From Stomorhina lunata (Eukaryota > Arthropoda > Insecta > Diptera > Rhiniidae): a stretch of 64,000 bases of DNA. The position numbers and the translations under genes are program-made. Positions 43,262-55,019 of this stretch are shown here, one piece after another; position 1 is the first letter of the stretch, and each line of letters starts with the position of its first letter. The stretch spans positions 42,679,080 to 42,743,079 of the forward strand of contig OW121741.1 in NCBI GenBank assembly GCA_933228675.1. The letters run 5' to 3'. The notes under the pieces are model-generated. The model did not search any database. It was not told the origin of the DNA and saw only the letters and a list, made by a program, of their open reading frames with translations.

Positions 43262-43580
43262 ATTCCTATAGAAAACATTCGCTATAGCACTTTTATCTTA
43301 GTCGCCAAAAAAGCAACAACAAACGTGTGGGAAATAAAAAAAAATGTTGTGTGTTTCTGTTCAGATGATAATCTTCGCTTTTCGATATTTGTTGGACACA
43401 ATAATTCGTATTTAGTCTGTCCCTCAAATAAGATATAATGTGTGGTTTTTGCTCTGTCTAGAATTAGGGATAATGAAGAAGATGGCCTAACCAACCATCG
43501 AAACGCGTCTAGGAAAGGTTTCCCCACCAAAAATTTTTTTGGTTTTATCAAAATATATATATAATTCCCCGACAACATTC

Positions 43581-43862
43581 GAATTGGAACAAGGGGTACT
43601 TCTCTCAGACAATGAGCTGCATCCGATTCTATTTTTAGACTCATTGAAAGGGACCTACGTTTTAACGCCGGCTCCGAACGGCAAATGCATTAGTTAGAGA
43701 AGTTTTACATAGCCTAATACTCAATAACCAGTGGCTAGCTGAGTTATGAGGTGAACCGCCGCTTTTTTTGAAAATTTATTTTTTCAAGTGAGTCTGGCCA
43801 GGGATCGAACTTGGGCCTCTGGTATGCTAGGCGGATGACTAACCTGCTATACCACGGCGGTT
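43581..43862 (-). repeat. tRNA-derived SINE, copy 4 (best preserved)
   Basis: About 282 bases on the minus strand. The A-box-like TATAGCAGGTTAG (43851-43839) and the B-box-like GTTCGATCC (43810-43802) are intact and tRNA-spaced. The body has gcggcggttcacctcataac and the tail 'ccttgttccaattcg'. It is the reference for the other three copies. A minus-strand open frame over 43282-43644 runs through part of the SINE by chance. Confidence 0.85.
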
Positions 43863-44443
43863 GTAATTGTAATAAATTGGGATCCTAGTGCAATACACTA
43901 CAGTAAAACTTACCAGCTGTGACAGTTGGTTAAAGTACAAAGTAAATGTAGATTAATAAAGGATAGGGATACAAAACATAAAGAAAAAAACTATGGTGGA
44001 TAAGTTCGTCTAACTGAATCGATCATATGGCCATAGGTGAAATAGAAATGAGTGTTAACATAATTCTCGTTTTCCATTTCGCTTAAGAATTCAGTTAAAT
44101 AGATGATCTAAACTACTGACATCTAACAGTTGGTGACACAGTGTGCTGATTAAGTCCGTAGCGGGACAGAAAATGCAGCATTCCACATTGCTAAGTGTCA
44201 CATAGTTTTTTCAGTATTCCTAAAATTTATTCATCTAATTTAAAAATCATAAATTAAAAAAGTAATTTATGACATGAACCTAAGCCCGATTCGAACTCAC
44301 GACCATCAACATAAATTCTGGTTCAACTAAAATTAATTTCTTTCAAAACTTTTTTAAGTAAAATTTTGTCAATTACTGTTTTAAATCTGTTTTAGCTACT
44401 CCTGTAAAGTTTTAAATAAGCGAGTTAGGGCCTTTCTACATGA

Positions 44444-45721
44444 TACCGAAGATATATACTTTTTTGTTATCTCGAAATATATAAGCCAACCTCCGTAAAA
44501 CCCATAATGCCAGGCACTATTTACATAAGGAGACACCATTTATGTGTGTTCGAGTACATGTTAAACTTCAAATGCATTTTTATGATTGACGGTGAGTGAG
44601 TGCTTCAGCATAATTTTATGTTTGAGTATCATTTCATGGATGCTGTCAGTGTTTGTCTGAAGTGGGGAAGTATGTGAAGCATCATAGACGTTTCTTGGAA
44701 ATATTAAGAGTGAAAACTTTGGGAGTATATTTTCTAACAGAATCAATTTCATGATTACTTATAATTTAATATTTGAATATTTTACTTCAAATAAAAAGAT
44801 TTGATAATTCCTGTTGGTTATCTTTCCCTTTTCTATAATAGTTTTTCCACAAATCATTTCTATTATATTCATATGTTGCGGTTAAATAAGAAAAAATATC
44901 TACTTCCAACAACTCATTTACATTAAATACCCCTGATTTTGTAGGTGACTTTATCAAACCGATATTTTTCTTAACAATTTTAAAGATCTTTCTCAATGTA
45001 AATGTTTTCTATGGGTCCCGATACTTAAATGAAATTGTATCTCTTGATTGCACTAAATAGACATTAATTCTCTTATCAAAACATCTGTTAATGCGTTCAC
45101 CATTTCCCAAAGGGGTAAGTAATTGGATTGATTGTGGGTTGGATGGATGGTTGCTTGGTTGGTTGGATGATTCGATCATAGAAAAACTAACATATATACA
45201 ATGTGTTCGTTTATTTCATATCGTAAAATGCATTTAAAAACAGAAAAAAAAACGATCAGTCAATTACAATTTTCGTTTCAATTGCAATTGATTAAATGCA
45301 TTCATGTTTGAACTTCTCTACAGAAGCTTTAGAGCTGATCGCTGCGGAAAATTGTAGATAAATTGTGAAACATGATCTTTGTAATTAATAACAGAGAGAA
45401 GCCAGTGTAAATTGCTTTGTTTGGACCTTTTGAGTTACATCATTGCAACTTTTAAAATGCGATCAGTAGTTGAACTTTTTTTACGACTATTTAGAATAGA
45501 AAATTTTATTGGTTAATGTATCCAATTGCCATTTGACGCGTACTACAAAAAATACATTTGCAATTTTGAGGTTTACATTATAATTTATTAAGTGGAAAAA
45601 TGAATAATTAACTAAAGTGTGGGCCAATTAAAAGTTTTAACAATTTTTCCAAATTCATTTTTTTTGTTAAGTACAATTGTTTTGGTTAGAAATGGAATAT
45701 TATTTTCTTTATATGGCTGCC
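44444..45721. other. No gene supported
   Basis: AT-rich unique-looking sequence with a short TGGT/TGGA-rich run (45130-45175). No family motifs in its small open frames. Confidence 0.4.
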
Positions 45722-45915
45722 TCGGCACCCAATTCGGTGGTACTCGAACACTCGAAAATTTAGAGTGTTTGGGTTCGTATCTGGACATTGCAAATGTTGG
45801 CCTTCAAATGCTCAATTGTCTCTGGTTTGTAGGTATAACACTTGACTTTAACGGATTTAAGGCCCAAAGAAAATAGTCTACCGGTGTCAAATCGCAGCTT
45901 CTAGGCGATCAATTG
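45722..45915 (-). pseudogene. Mariner transposase C-terminal scrap
   Basis: On the minus strand, RSCDLTPVDYFLWAL, and after frame changes KCYTYKPETIEHLKANICNV. It matches the SCDLTPLDYFLWG region of the mariner at 11266-12496, so it is an older copy of that family or a sister. It ends where the LINE remnant begins. Confidence 0.7.
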
Positions 45916-47390
45916 ATATCACCATTTCGCCTACAAAAACGGCCACTAAACCGTAAACTAAACGGCCACAAACGTAAATCGATTGATGTAGGAAAATTGA
46001 AATCGGAAAGATATCGAAATAGCTTTATTACTTCCCTAAGGAAACGGCTTCTAGATGCTATTAAGAACAACTACGCCAGTATTAAAGAAATTTCTAGAAG
46101 TGCCATTCAGACGTACAATGAAGTTGGTCAACAAACATTAGGATTTAAAGATCCTAATAGGAAAACCAACCATGATAGTATATTTATTGGCACTTCAGAC
46201 AATACCCCAACAATACAAGAAGTAAAGAACGCCATTAAGAGCCTGAAACGCAACAAGACACCGGGTAATGACAATATCTCAGCAGAGATGCTTTTATGTG
46301 ATGTTGAAGGATCAGCGAGACTGTAGCACCCATTTGTACGTAGCAGTGTAATGAATTCCGCACCCCCATTTACATAGCTTTTATCGACTTTATGAAGGCC
46401 TTCGACAGTGTCAATAGGATCTATCTATGGAGAATTTCAGAAAATCGTAACATGCCAACGAAAATTCTGAACTTAATTCGGGCAATGTACGTGGATTTTA
46501 AATGTCGGGTCCTACACAAAGGTAAATTGTCTTATCCGTTCGAAGTTACTACTGAAGTAACGCAGGGATGTATCTTATCGCCTATACCTATTATCCATGT
46601 CATCGACAATATAATGCGGTACATTTTAAACAACTCGAGGACTTGGAATATGCTGAGGACGTATGTCTTCTAAGCCAAAGCTCAGGTCATCTTCAATAAA
46701 ATACTAACGCTATCACTGTTAAATCTCGGGCAACTGGACTGGAAATCAATATTTCCAAAACATACAACTCGAATGTCAAGTCCATCCTGTATTACGGTTG
46801 CAAAACTTGAAAACGCACAAATGCCGTCGATAAGCGCCTGCAAGCTTTTGTAAACAAATGCTTACGGCAAATCCTTAATATATGGTGGCCGAACCGCAAA
46901 AGAAATGAAGATTTACTTTACGCGACAAATCAAATTCCTGCTTCCATAGAGGTATGTATGTCAACGGAAATGGCGGTGGATAGGCCACACACCTCAAAGG
47001 CCAAATACCAACATTGCTTGACAGCATATTCCAAGTCCTCCACAGAGAAGAGGCCGTCATGTTGGTGCACCAACTAGAATGTGAAGAAGGTCAATTGATG
47101 CAGAGTTTCAAGCTGCAAGCTATTCTTGTAATGACGTATGCCTAACACCTCGCAATAGAGTTCGATACACAAGGATGGTTGAAGCCCTATGCTCCACTAA
47201 GAGTCAAACAGTCAAAATTAAGAATAAAAACTTCGACGGAAAGACGAAGTAGAGGAAAACCTTTCAAAGCTTGGCCTACAACGTTGGAGAATATGCACAC
47301 AAGATTTAAGCGCATGTAATTATTAAATATGCTCAGCCTTTGACCTTAATAGGTTGTAAGAATATGCCATTAAGTAAATATTTTAATGCA
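45916..47390 (+). pseudogene. LINE polyprotein remnant: reverse transcriptase to 3' end
   Basis: Plus-strand remnant of a non-LTR retrotransposon. 45913-46326 is open and carries the linker and RT entry motif VKNAIKSLKRNKTPGNDNIS. A deletion then drops RT fingers, and FMKAFDSVNRIYLWRI with VTQGCILSPIPIIHVIDNIM follows (46380-46620). After a frame change LEDLEYAEDVCLLS (46635-46675) is the catalytic YADD motif with the first Asp replaced by Glu. Then come ILYYGCKT, VDKRLQAFVNKCLRQILNI (46790-46890) and WRWIGHTLKG (about 46966-46995). The tail (47130-47390) matches the 3' ends at 4440-4870 and 14115-14412 and includes 'gccctatgctccacta', close to the tiny tails at 3001 and 29596. Several stops and shifts; inactive. 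Confidence 0.85.
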
Positions 47391-47484
47391 TGTTGAGCAT
47401 GTTCCGAATATACATTGTTTAAAAACTGGCGTATTCGAGAAAATAAATTGTATGAAAACTAAAAGCATTTAAAAGAGTGCTCCT

Positions 47485-47710
47485 TCTCGGATCACAGTTT
47501 GATTAATCTTATGAATGAGTGCTAGAAAGACAAATTGGGAATCCTTTAGGGCACTGACGGACTTCAGGTTTACAAGTATCCCTTCGGTATCTAGTGCCGA
47601 CATAACCAGCGCCTATAGAAACTCTCTGCATACCTGGACATCCGAAAGAAGCATCTTTCGGATTTAAGTCAGGGTTAGATGAATTGACAAATTATATTGT
47701 TAAGCTAATT
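47485..47710 (+). pseudogene. Possible LINE endonuclease-RT linker scrap
   Basis: Plus-strand SDHSLINL followed by RKTNWESFRALTDFRFTSIP and SSADITSAYRNSLHTW. A SDH motif (end of an AP-type endonuclease domain) and 'RKTNWE.F' are typical for non-LTR elements of the I/jockey/R1 kind. Only one short region survives, so confidence is moderate at best. Confidence 0.4.
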
Positions 47711-48471
47711 CCTAATAGGTTCAATTGAGAGAGTTGTCGTACTTCAGACATTTTGATTTTCTTCGAAGTGCTACGAGCCCGTATAAGTTTTGTGATGTTT
47801 AGCTCGTTTTAGAAGATCGGCACATTCCACAGCAGTTCACTTTTAGGCTCACACGTCATACAGTGGGTTGAAAAAAAAAATTAGGGAATAATGCTAGAAA
47901 CACAATCATGGCTACAGGCTACAACCTGTCAAAATTAGGTTACACGCATTGAAATAGGAATACATTTTTTACCGTCGGCACAGCTACACGACTACCACCA
48001 CCGTTGTAGCTGTAGCCAAGATTAAACTAATTTCTATTTTTATTGGCGACAATAACAGATTTAGTGCTGTCAACACCATAAAATATTCAAATTAATGAGC
48101 GATTTAAACCACTTAAATTTATTAACAACAATTATGAAGGAAATTGAAATAAACAATTATTATACTTATCAAATATTTATGTGTATAATATATATAATAA
48201 TATCTGATAAATATATGATATAAAAATTTATATTTGTATAACTCTACCTCAATAAAAGTACATTTTTAAGAAGTTAATTTTTAAACTGTCATAACTCACA
48301 CGCTTCATGTGCTAGAGCTACGTAGTTTAAAAGAGCATAACTATGTTCTTTTAATTATTAGGGAATTAATTATTCAAACTTTAAATTGAATTAATTGAAA
48401 AATTATGATTTATCCGGCATGAGTTCATTTTTTTAATTTTCAAATTATTCGGGTATGTGCTGCAAATCGAG

Positions 48472-48634
48472 CGATTTATGATATATTTTTGAGATAATTT
48501 CCGATATTTCCACAAAAAAATTCAAACTAAATGAAAGATAAGATATCAGTCAAAATGATAAAAGCCCAAATTTTCATGTGCTTTAGGGAAATAACCGATA
48601 ATTATCTCAAAAATATATCAGAAATCGAACGATT
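48472..48634. repeat. Inverted-repeat module
   Basis: 'cgatttatgatatatttttg' opens and 'caaaaatatatcagaaatcg' closes a ~160-base unit; 'gatatcagtca' lies in the middle. Related units at 49118-49310 and 59523-59690. These are possibly small MITEs, or internal repeats of the surrounding element. Confidence 0.65.
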
Positions 48635-49117
48635 GAAAATTTGAAAGTAATAATGTGGAGAAAAACTGAAAAAATTATTTTTGAAACGCGGCTAGTGGAT
48701 AACAATTTCTGTCCCGCCACAGGACGTCATCAGCACTTAGCGCCCTCGACCATGTTGTTCTAAGATATGCGTAGTTCTTTTAAGATATGCGTATTTTTAT
48801 AAAAAAAAAATGTCGGTTGTGAAAATAAGTTTTTATATATATCATTTGAAAAGTATTTTTAGTAGCTTTTGTTTGATACCAAAAAAGTTAATATCGGATA
48901 TAAGTTTCTAAAGTTGTGCCCTATAATTCTTAAAATTTAAAAAGCTCATAACTCTCAAACTATAAGTGATTCTACTAAAATATTTCTATTAGAATTTTTT
49001 GATTTATATATACTATCAGGTACATGAAAACTGTTGATATCGGAGATTGATTACTAAAAAGGATTTATGTAATTTCTGTAAAAATATACTGGTATATGAT
49101 GGAAACCGACCGTTTTC

Positions 49118-49310
49118 AAATCGTTCGATTTCTGATATGTTTTTGACATGATTTTTGGTTATTTTCCGAAGAAAAATGAAAATTTGGTCTTTAATCCTTT
49201 TGACTGATATCTTACCTCACATTTGATTTACATTTTTTGGCGGAAATAAGGAAAATTATCTCAAAAATATATCTGAAATCGATCGATTTGAAAACGATCG
49301 ATTTCCATCA
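49118..49310. repeat. Inverted-repeat module, second copy
   Basis: Same structure as 48472-48634 in the opposite sense: 'cgttcgatttctgatatg' to 'atatctgaaatcgatcgat', with 'tgactgatatcttac' in the middle. Confidence 0.6.
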
Positions 49311-50248
49311 CATTGCCCATCCTATAAATACGATATTGGCATCACTCATAAGCAGCTTTTTCTATTGTAGACATTTTGATTTAATTTTTCTATCTGTTGG
49401 CTTTTGTTTTATTTAGTAAGTTTATTATAACTTATTCTTTATTTATTATTAACAATAGTTCTTAATATATTTCAGGTATTTTCAGGTATGGACTTGGATG
49501 AAATGATAATAGAGGAAATGGTCCAAACGTCAAAAATCTATATCAGCTGTTTTCAATGCAGCTGCAGTCTTAAAAATAATTAAGTAGCTGACTACAAGGC
49601 GACTGTTGCAGCCAACGACTTTTGTAGTCGGTGTTGTTGTTGTAACTTCGATATTATTGGTAAGATCGCAGAAGTGGCAGTCCTTGGTCGGAATCCTAAG
49701 ATTTCCGAGTCGTTCCGGTACGAAGAACCGACTGCCGTGGGAACGAAGTCGGTGTTCGTATAGCCTGCTGTCGTGATTGTGTTTCTAGCATAAGTCAAGA
49801 ACTTGTAAACAGTAAGCTCGAATATTATGAAGACTTATCAGGAGGGGAGCTATATGCCCTCAAAGTAGGACACCTCGGAAAATTAAAAACCATCCATAAG
49901 TCAAATTTTTGATCCGATATAAAAGATTTTTGTATATGCGAAATCTGCTAGCGGAGATCTAAAAACAACATAGCTACACGTATGGTTTATCTCCTATAGT
50001 TTATGAGATAATTGACTTCGAAAAAAAAAATGTTAAACTTTTCGACGACTAAGGCCTACAATTTTGCTATTCAAAAATCTGAGATACCCTACTTTGATAA
50101 GTCTACAGACTCAAAATTCTTATTGAATGATGGATCTTCTAAGACGAATACATCGAAGAAAATGGTAGCCTGTTTTTTTCTGAAAAACTGGACCTGTCTC
50201 AATTTCTTCAATCAATATACTACAAATACATAGTAAGAAATGTACATA

Positions 50249-50637
50249 CCCTGCAGTAAATGCCGTCAGAGAAACAATACTGTTTTGCTATTGACAATGT
50301 CTCCAGTACTACTTGCCTATTTTGCCCCATCCAATGTTATCTACTATTGACATTTAACATTTAGAGTTCCTACGAAATCTACCAGTAGACATTACCACTA
50401 TTTACTTAGTATTGACTTTGTAGTTCTTTTGGTCCAAATGGAGACATTGGGATCAAATCGGGGCCTATTGATATACATATATGTTGACACATTCGTTGAC
50501 AATGTCACCAGATATATACTAGAATAGTTGTCTCTATATATTCACTATTTCAGTACTGAACTAAAATTGGGGACATTTATATTGATGTTACACTAAGTGT
50601 TGACATGGAGACACATGGTTCCAGTTTTACTATAGGG
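50249..50637. mobile_element. 389-bp MITE with TA duplication
   Basis: Ends CCCTGCAGTAAA and the complement of CCCTATAGTAAA, flanked by TA (50247-50248 and 50638-50639). The interior repeats 'ttgacaatgtctccag'-like and 'ggagaca' motifs on both strands. No ORF. Confidence 0.7.
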
Positions 50638-50639
50638 TA

Positions 50640-52080
50640 GGTACTTAGTTGTAAATAAAAAACTGTTGACAAGGTAATAATATTAAATATTCAAATTCAA
50701 TATTTATTTATTTATTTTAAATATAAAAAGGAAACCGACAATTTAAAGCATTAAAATCAACATCACATACTGCTCGTAGTAGAAACTAAATACTAAATCA
50801 ATTATTGTCAGTCTGACTAACTGACAGACAGGCTAGGCAAAATTTTTCTATTAGATCATTTCAATATTGTGCTTAATTCGCTCTGCTGAATCAATGATCG
50901 ATTAAATTGTATTTTTGTTTGCATACAAAATTTATCATATTTTTACGTTTTATGGCAAAAATTAAATGAAAAGGAATTGAAAACGAGTAAAAGATGACGT
51001 CATTATTTAGACATACATATATTGTACAATGCATTTTTTGAAACTTAAAGTAAATAGTAGAAAAAAATTTTATTGTTTCTTAAATTTTTATTTTAAAATA
51101 AAAGTCACAAATTTGAAATAAATCAGTAAAAGAAGAACAATAAAACTAAATATGTGCAATTAACAGTCAACGAACACTGAAATTCAATCTTTATCTTAAG
51201 TGTTAAACATTTTTGTAAGTATTATGAAGTTTATTTTATTTTCTTAAACTTTTAAGTACCCACTGAAGTATGAGTGTGTTTTTCTTTAATTCAGATGAAC
51301 CTAAAATTAGTCACAACTGAGGAATTTCTGAAAACCAAAGAAAACGCATACCATCATCATATTCAATTTAAAACTTTACGCTTAATCAGACTTTTAACAT
51401 TCATATGTTCACAACAACTGCAGAATGTAGTGAACGATAAGAAAATGTATACCTTCATTTGGTAAATTAAACAGAAAATGACAAATAAATCTGAAAATCT
51501 GAATATTTGTATTTGAAGATGACTAATAGTGGCCGACTACGAAATAAAATTAAATTTGAAAATTTACAAGACCCCCTATTGCTTTGATAGTGCAAATGAG
51601 GTTTAAATTTGATAAGTTTAAAAAGGTTGTTGTCTTGAATAAAATAAAATCGTTTTTCTATTTGACATATTTAAATAAATTAACAACTCATGATAAGGAA
51701 AAACTTTTAAGAGTTGCCATGTGTTAAAATACATTATCAAATGGGGAACAAATTTAAACTATTGGACATTTCACAAATTCCGTTCCGGATTAAACCCATT
51801 CTGTGGTTGAATTCCGATCCAAATAGTTTTAGGTTCTATAGATTTCGAAAAATTTTAAAAGCTTTTAAAATTAAAAAAAGAAACTATTCTTATACCCACC
51901 ATCAAAAAGAATGGGAAGGATGTATGTTGAGATTATCATTCCGTTTGTAATTTCCTTAATATTGGCTTAAAACCCAGAATCGATGCACATTCTTCATCCT
52001 TATAAAATTCTAAGATGACTAAGATGACTTTGTCTGTATGTTGTCAACACGATAGGGCCTTAACTAAAATTTTTCAAAAC
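50640..52080. other. AT-rich DNA, no gene supported
   Basis: Small open frames (51274-51465, 51714-51950) show no family motif. Near 51895-51950 'tacccaccatcaaaaag' and 'atcattccgtttgtaa' mark the edge of the fly dispersed repeat that continues at 52080. Confidence 0.4.
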
Positions 52081-52965
52081 CTTTCTTCAATCGGTTTACA
52101 TTTGACTATAGCTCCTGTATAATCTCGCATAGGCCAATCGCTTTTTTTTCTAATAAATGTCAAATTTTAATAGATATGATGATAAAGCATAGCACAGAGA
52201 AGTTTTACATGATAATTATGCAGCGTATAAAATTTAATAAAAATCGGTTCACATTTATCCATAGCTCCCATACAAAACACTTACGAAAACAGCCTAAATT
52301 TCACCTAAAATACACTTACATAAATGCGAATAAATGATAAACTATACTAGCTATGGCCACCTCATTTAGTACAAGGAAGTCTTATGTCAATAATAGCCAG
52401 TATGCAAAATTTTGTCACAATCGGTCACCATTTGAGTACAGCTCCCATATAAAAACTTTCATAAACACAAAAATACAAAACAGACAGGCGGCTTGTGTCC
52501 GTCAGTCCGCAAAAGTAAACGATAGTGCCTTAAAAAAATAGCTAGCGGGAGAAAACTTTACAAAGTATTTGCGATATATTGAAAATGTTGTGTATTGAAA
52601 ATGGGCTAAATCGGTTTACTTTAGTTAGAGCTCCCATATAACCTCGCCGCAGGAAACACATTAATGCTGATTAATTGAATACAATTTTAATAGCTATTAC
52701 GACTTAATTTAGAACAGAGAAGTTTTATGCAACTATTGGTCAATATATTATTTTTTTAGGAATAGGTCCATATTTGACCATAGCTTTCATGTAAAAACCA
52801 CTCTCGGAAACTACTTAAATTCCACAAACGACAGTTAAAAGCTATTAAAATATGAACTATGAGGGCTATGGCCACTAAATTTTGCACAAATAAGATTTGT
52901 ATAAATACCAGCCAGGGTATAAAATTTTGTGAAAATCGGTTAACATTTCGACATAACATTCCCTT
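52080..52965 (+). repeat. Fly dispersed repeat with ~170-bp internal modules
   Basis: 'atcggt(t)..catttga.catagctccc' recurs near 52090, 52243, 52420, 52610, 52762 and 52935, so modules are about 150-190 bases. Wording is related to the repeats at 29.1, 33.4 and 60.2 kb, and flanks carry 'caatcaaaaag' at both 51900 and 52977. No coding content. Confidence 0.65.
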
Positions 52966-53150
52966 TTTATATCTACAATCAAAAAGATTTGGAGGTACAT
53001 TCAGTAAATTTGGATTGCACCTATGAAATTAGATAGATATCAAGCAATGTTAAGTCCAGACTTTATATACAGTAGATGCATTAGGAACTATTTACTAATA
53101 AAATATATACCGTATTACTATCAACATTTTTATCCTAACTACATATTAAG

Positions 53151-54276
53151 TAGGGTTTGCAAAAAACCGTGAAAATGAAAAACCGCGGTTTCGGTTTTAA
53201 AACACCCAAACCCGGCCGGTTTCGGTTCGGTTTTCGGTTTTTAAATAAAACTATTTCAGTTTAAATTTGTAGGAAAATTTAGATAACTTCATTAAAACAT
53301 ATTATAATTTAATACTAAAATTTTGGAATATAATTCAGGTTTTTCAAATATGAGGGATTTCTTAAATAAGTCTTGTTTCTTTTGGAGAAACTGCAGAGCC
53401 CCTTTAGCGTGAATAATATTTGCATCCGAGCTACAAATTGCTTTAATAGTAATTTTTACAAATAGCAACAATTTTAAAGAATTTACTATTTCAAAGTCGA
53501 TAGAATAAAGCAAATCTAAGATCGACAGCATTTCTAAACTCTCATGAATACTTTGTTTTATAAGCAGAGTAAACTTAATTCACGATTATAATGCCTTTGC
53601 TTGTTTGTAAAATATTATAACGAACTGACGAATTTTTGAAATACCGAACAGTTTTTCTTACAGCCTCTAGGTTCAAATATATATGGGCAATCGGTTTTAA
53701 ATGATTCAAAAGTATATTGTCGCCATCTTCAAAATTGTCTTCGCTTTCGTCGGTTTAAAATTCATCCACATTTGGATTTATATGAAATTTTTCATAAAAA
53801 CATCAGTGACTGTAAAATGAATTCCGTGTGCCAACCATAACTGAAACAGTGTTTGATTTTTAGATCCAAATTTGATATTGACTGCTGCTCCATCTATAGT
53901 ACATGCTACGATGTTTGTATCAAGTGAAATATTAAACTCCATTAGCTTTTGTCTAGTAGTTTCATGCGTTTGCTTGGAATTACACGTTCCAAAAATACGT
54001 CTGAGTCCCAGGTTATAAAATATACCATCATATACCGTCTTCCCCTGGCACTTTCGATTCGTCCATTGTAAGGCACCTTTTGCTTTTTTCATTCTTCTGC
54101 TTCATTTCATAGACAAATTACGTGCAAATTTATTATGTTATTTCTGAATAATACCAACAAAAAATTATAAAAAATAAAGAGCTTAAACCGCGGGTTTTTC
54201 TACGGTTTTCGGTTTCGGGTTTGAAGCATAAAAAACCGAGGTTTCGGTTTCGGTTAAAACCGAACTGCAAACCCTA
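53151..54276 (-). mobile_element. 1126-bp hAT transposon, decayed
   Basis: Ends TAGGGTTTGCAAAAAACCG and the complement of TAGGGTTTGCAGTTCGG, with many subterminal CGGTTTCGGTTTT copies at both ends. Target duplication of 8 bases: atattaag (53143-53150) and ttattaag (54277-54284), one mismatch. Contains transposase remnants on the minus strand. Confidence 0.85.
53292..54092 (-). pseudogene. hAT transposase remnant
   Basis: The minus-strand frame 54092-53778 reads GIFYNLGLRRIFGTCNSKQT, then LDTNIVACTIDGAAVNIKFG and LFQLWLAHGIHFTVTDVF. D-G-A followed about 25 residues later by HG.H....D is the RNase-H core pattern of hAT transposases. After broken sequence, 53531-53292 reads VKITIKAICSSDANIIHAKG then ALQFLQKK, like the later hAT catalytic region. 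Large parts (N-terminal zinc finger, C-terminal dimerisation domain) are missing in so short an element. It would have cut and pasted DNA with 8-bp target duplications; this copy cannot. Confidence 0.75.
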
Positions 54277-54734
54277 TTATTAAGCACAACGAAAAGTATT
54301 TAATAGCATATTAATGTAAAACTATACCCGGTTATGGGACTAAATTTTGTAAAGTAAATACTAGGGAGACCACTTAGATATTTACTTTTAAATGTTGAAC
54401 TATAAAGCTACTGCAACCGAATTTAGTTCAAATATTTCACCAACAATACCAACAAGCGTAACAAATGCTTTAGAATTTGCTCTACTTTCTAAAATGAATA
54501 AAAATATCAAAGCTTTTTTTAATTAGTCGTAAGGTATTCTTTTTCTTAAATATATCGGATCGTAGAGCTACAAAATTGGTTCGATCTTTAGAAATAATAA
54601 CCCATCGTTCTGGTCTATAAATACATCCGAAAAAGTTTACGATATGGTTTCAGCCGATTGGAGATTAAAAATAAGAAAATGGTTTCAATTTTTATTGATC
54701 ACTTGGCTATGAGAAAGCTTTCCTTAAGATAAAT

Positions 54735-54995
54735 GCCGTATTTGCTTGTATCAGTGGACGAATCGTGGATACATCACAACACACCAAACAAAAAGTGGAT
54801 TTGTTAGCCTATAAAGTAATAGCAATCCATTTTCGGAATGCAGTTTCAATAGCAAAAATACATTTATTTGGCTACGCATTGCTCCCTCACCCATTATATT
54901 TTTGAGATTAACCCCCGAGTGACTATTTCATGCTCGGCGGAAAGAGATATTACTCTAATGACGAAATCATTCTACAAAAATTTATATTTTGATTT
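54735..54995 (+). pseudogene. Mariner transposase fragment
   Basis: LVSVDESWIHHNTPNKKWIC followed by a stop: VDE.WIHH.TP is the first catalytic Asp block of mariner transposases. About 54926-54970, in another frame, DYFMLGGKRYYSNDEIILQ matches the C-terminal GGKR..SNDE block. The region between is deleted or unreadable. No TIRs found. Confidence 0.7.
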
Positions 54996-55019
54996 CTTCG
55001 ACAATCATAATTTTTTTTT

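Larger units (their letters stand above)
39682..44443. mobile_element. 4.76-kb TIR element carrying array D
   Basis: Left end TCATGTAGGAAGGCCCTAAC then TCACAC; right end is the complement of TCATGTAGAAAGGCCCTAAC then TCGC, a TIR of about 24 bases with two mismatches. After the left ~225 bases (shared with 1536-1752 and 8362-8590) comes the palindromic-module array D to about 42640. The right part (43270-43560) resembles the right flank of array B. No transposase is visible. The element has been hit by a MITE (40957-41422), a hAT MITE (42659-43261) and SINE copy 4 (43581-43862). A B-box-like relic (gagttcgaatcggg, minus strand) lies near 44285-44300. Confidence 0.65.
47891..49791. mobile_element. 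1.9-kb non-autonomous TIR element, copy 1
   Basis: Ends ATGCTAGAAACACAATCATG (left) and the complement of ATGCTAGAAACACAATCACG (right), continuing as GCTACAGGCTA / ACAGCAGGCTA. Subterminal blocks rich in 'gctacacgactacc' and 'gttgtagctgtag' flank an AT-rich centre. Within it two palindromic modules (48472-48634 and 49118-49310) share 'gatatatttttgagataat' and 'aaagataagatatcagtcaa'. A second copy begins at 57042. No transposase. Confidence 0.75.

Noticed and set aside
43282..43644. A 120-codon open frame on the minus strand
   Set aside because: Its N-terminal part is SINE copy 4 read by chance, and the rest is flank shared with array B. No protein family motif.
52353..52541. A plus-strand frame of 62 codons
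   Set aside because: It falls within the ~170-bp modules of a non-coding dispersed repeat.
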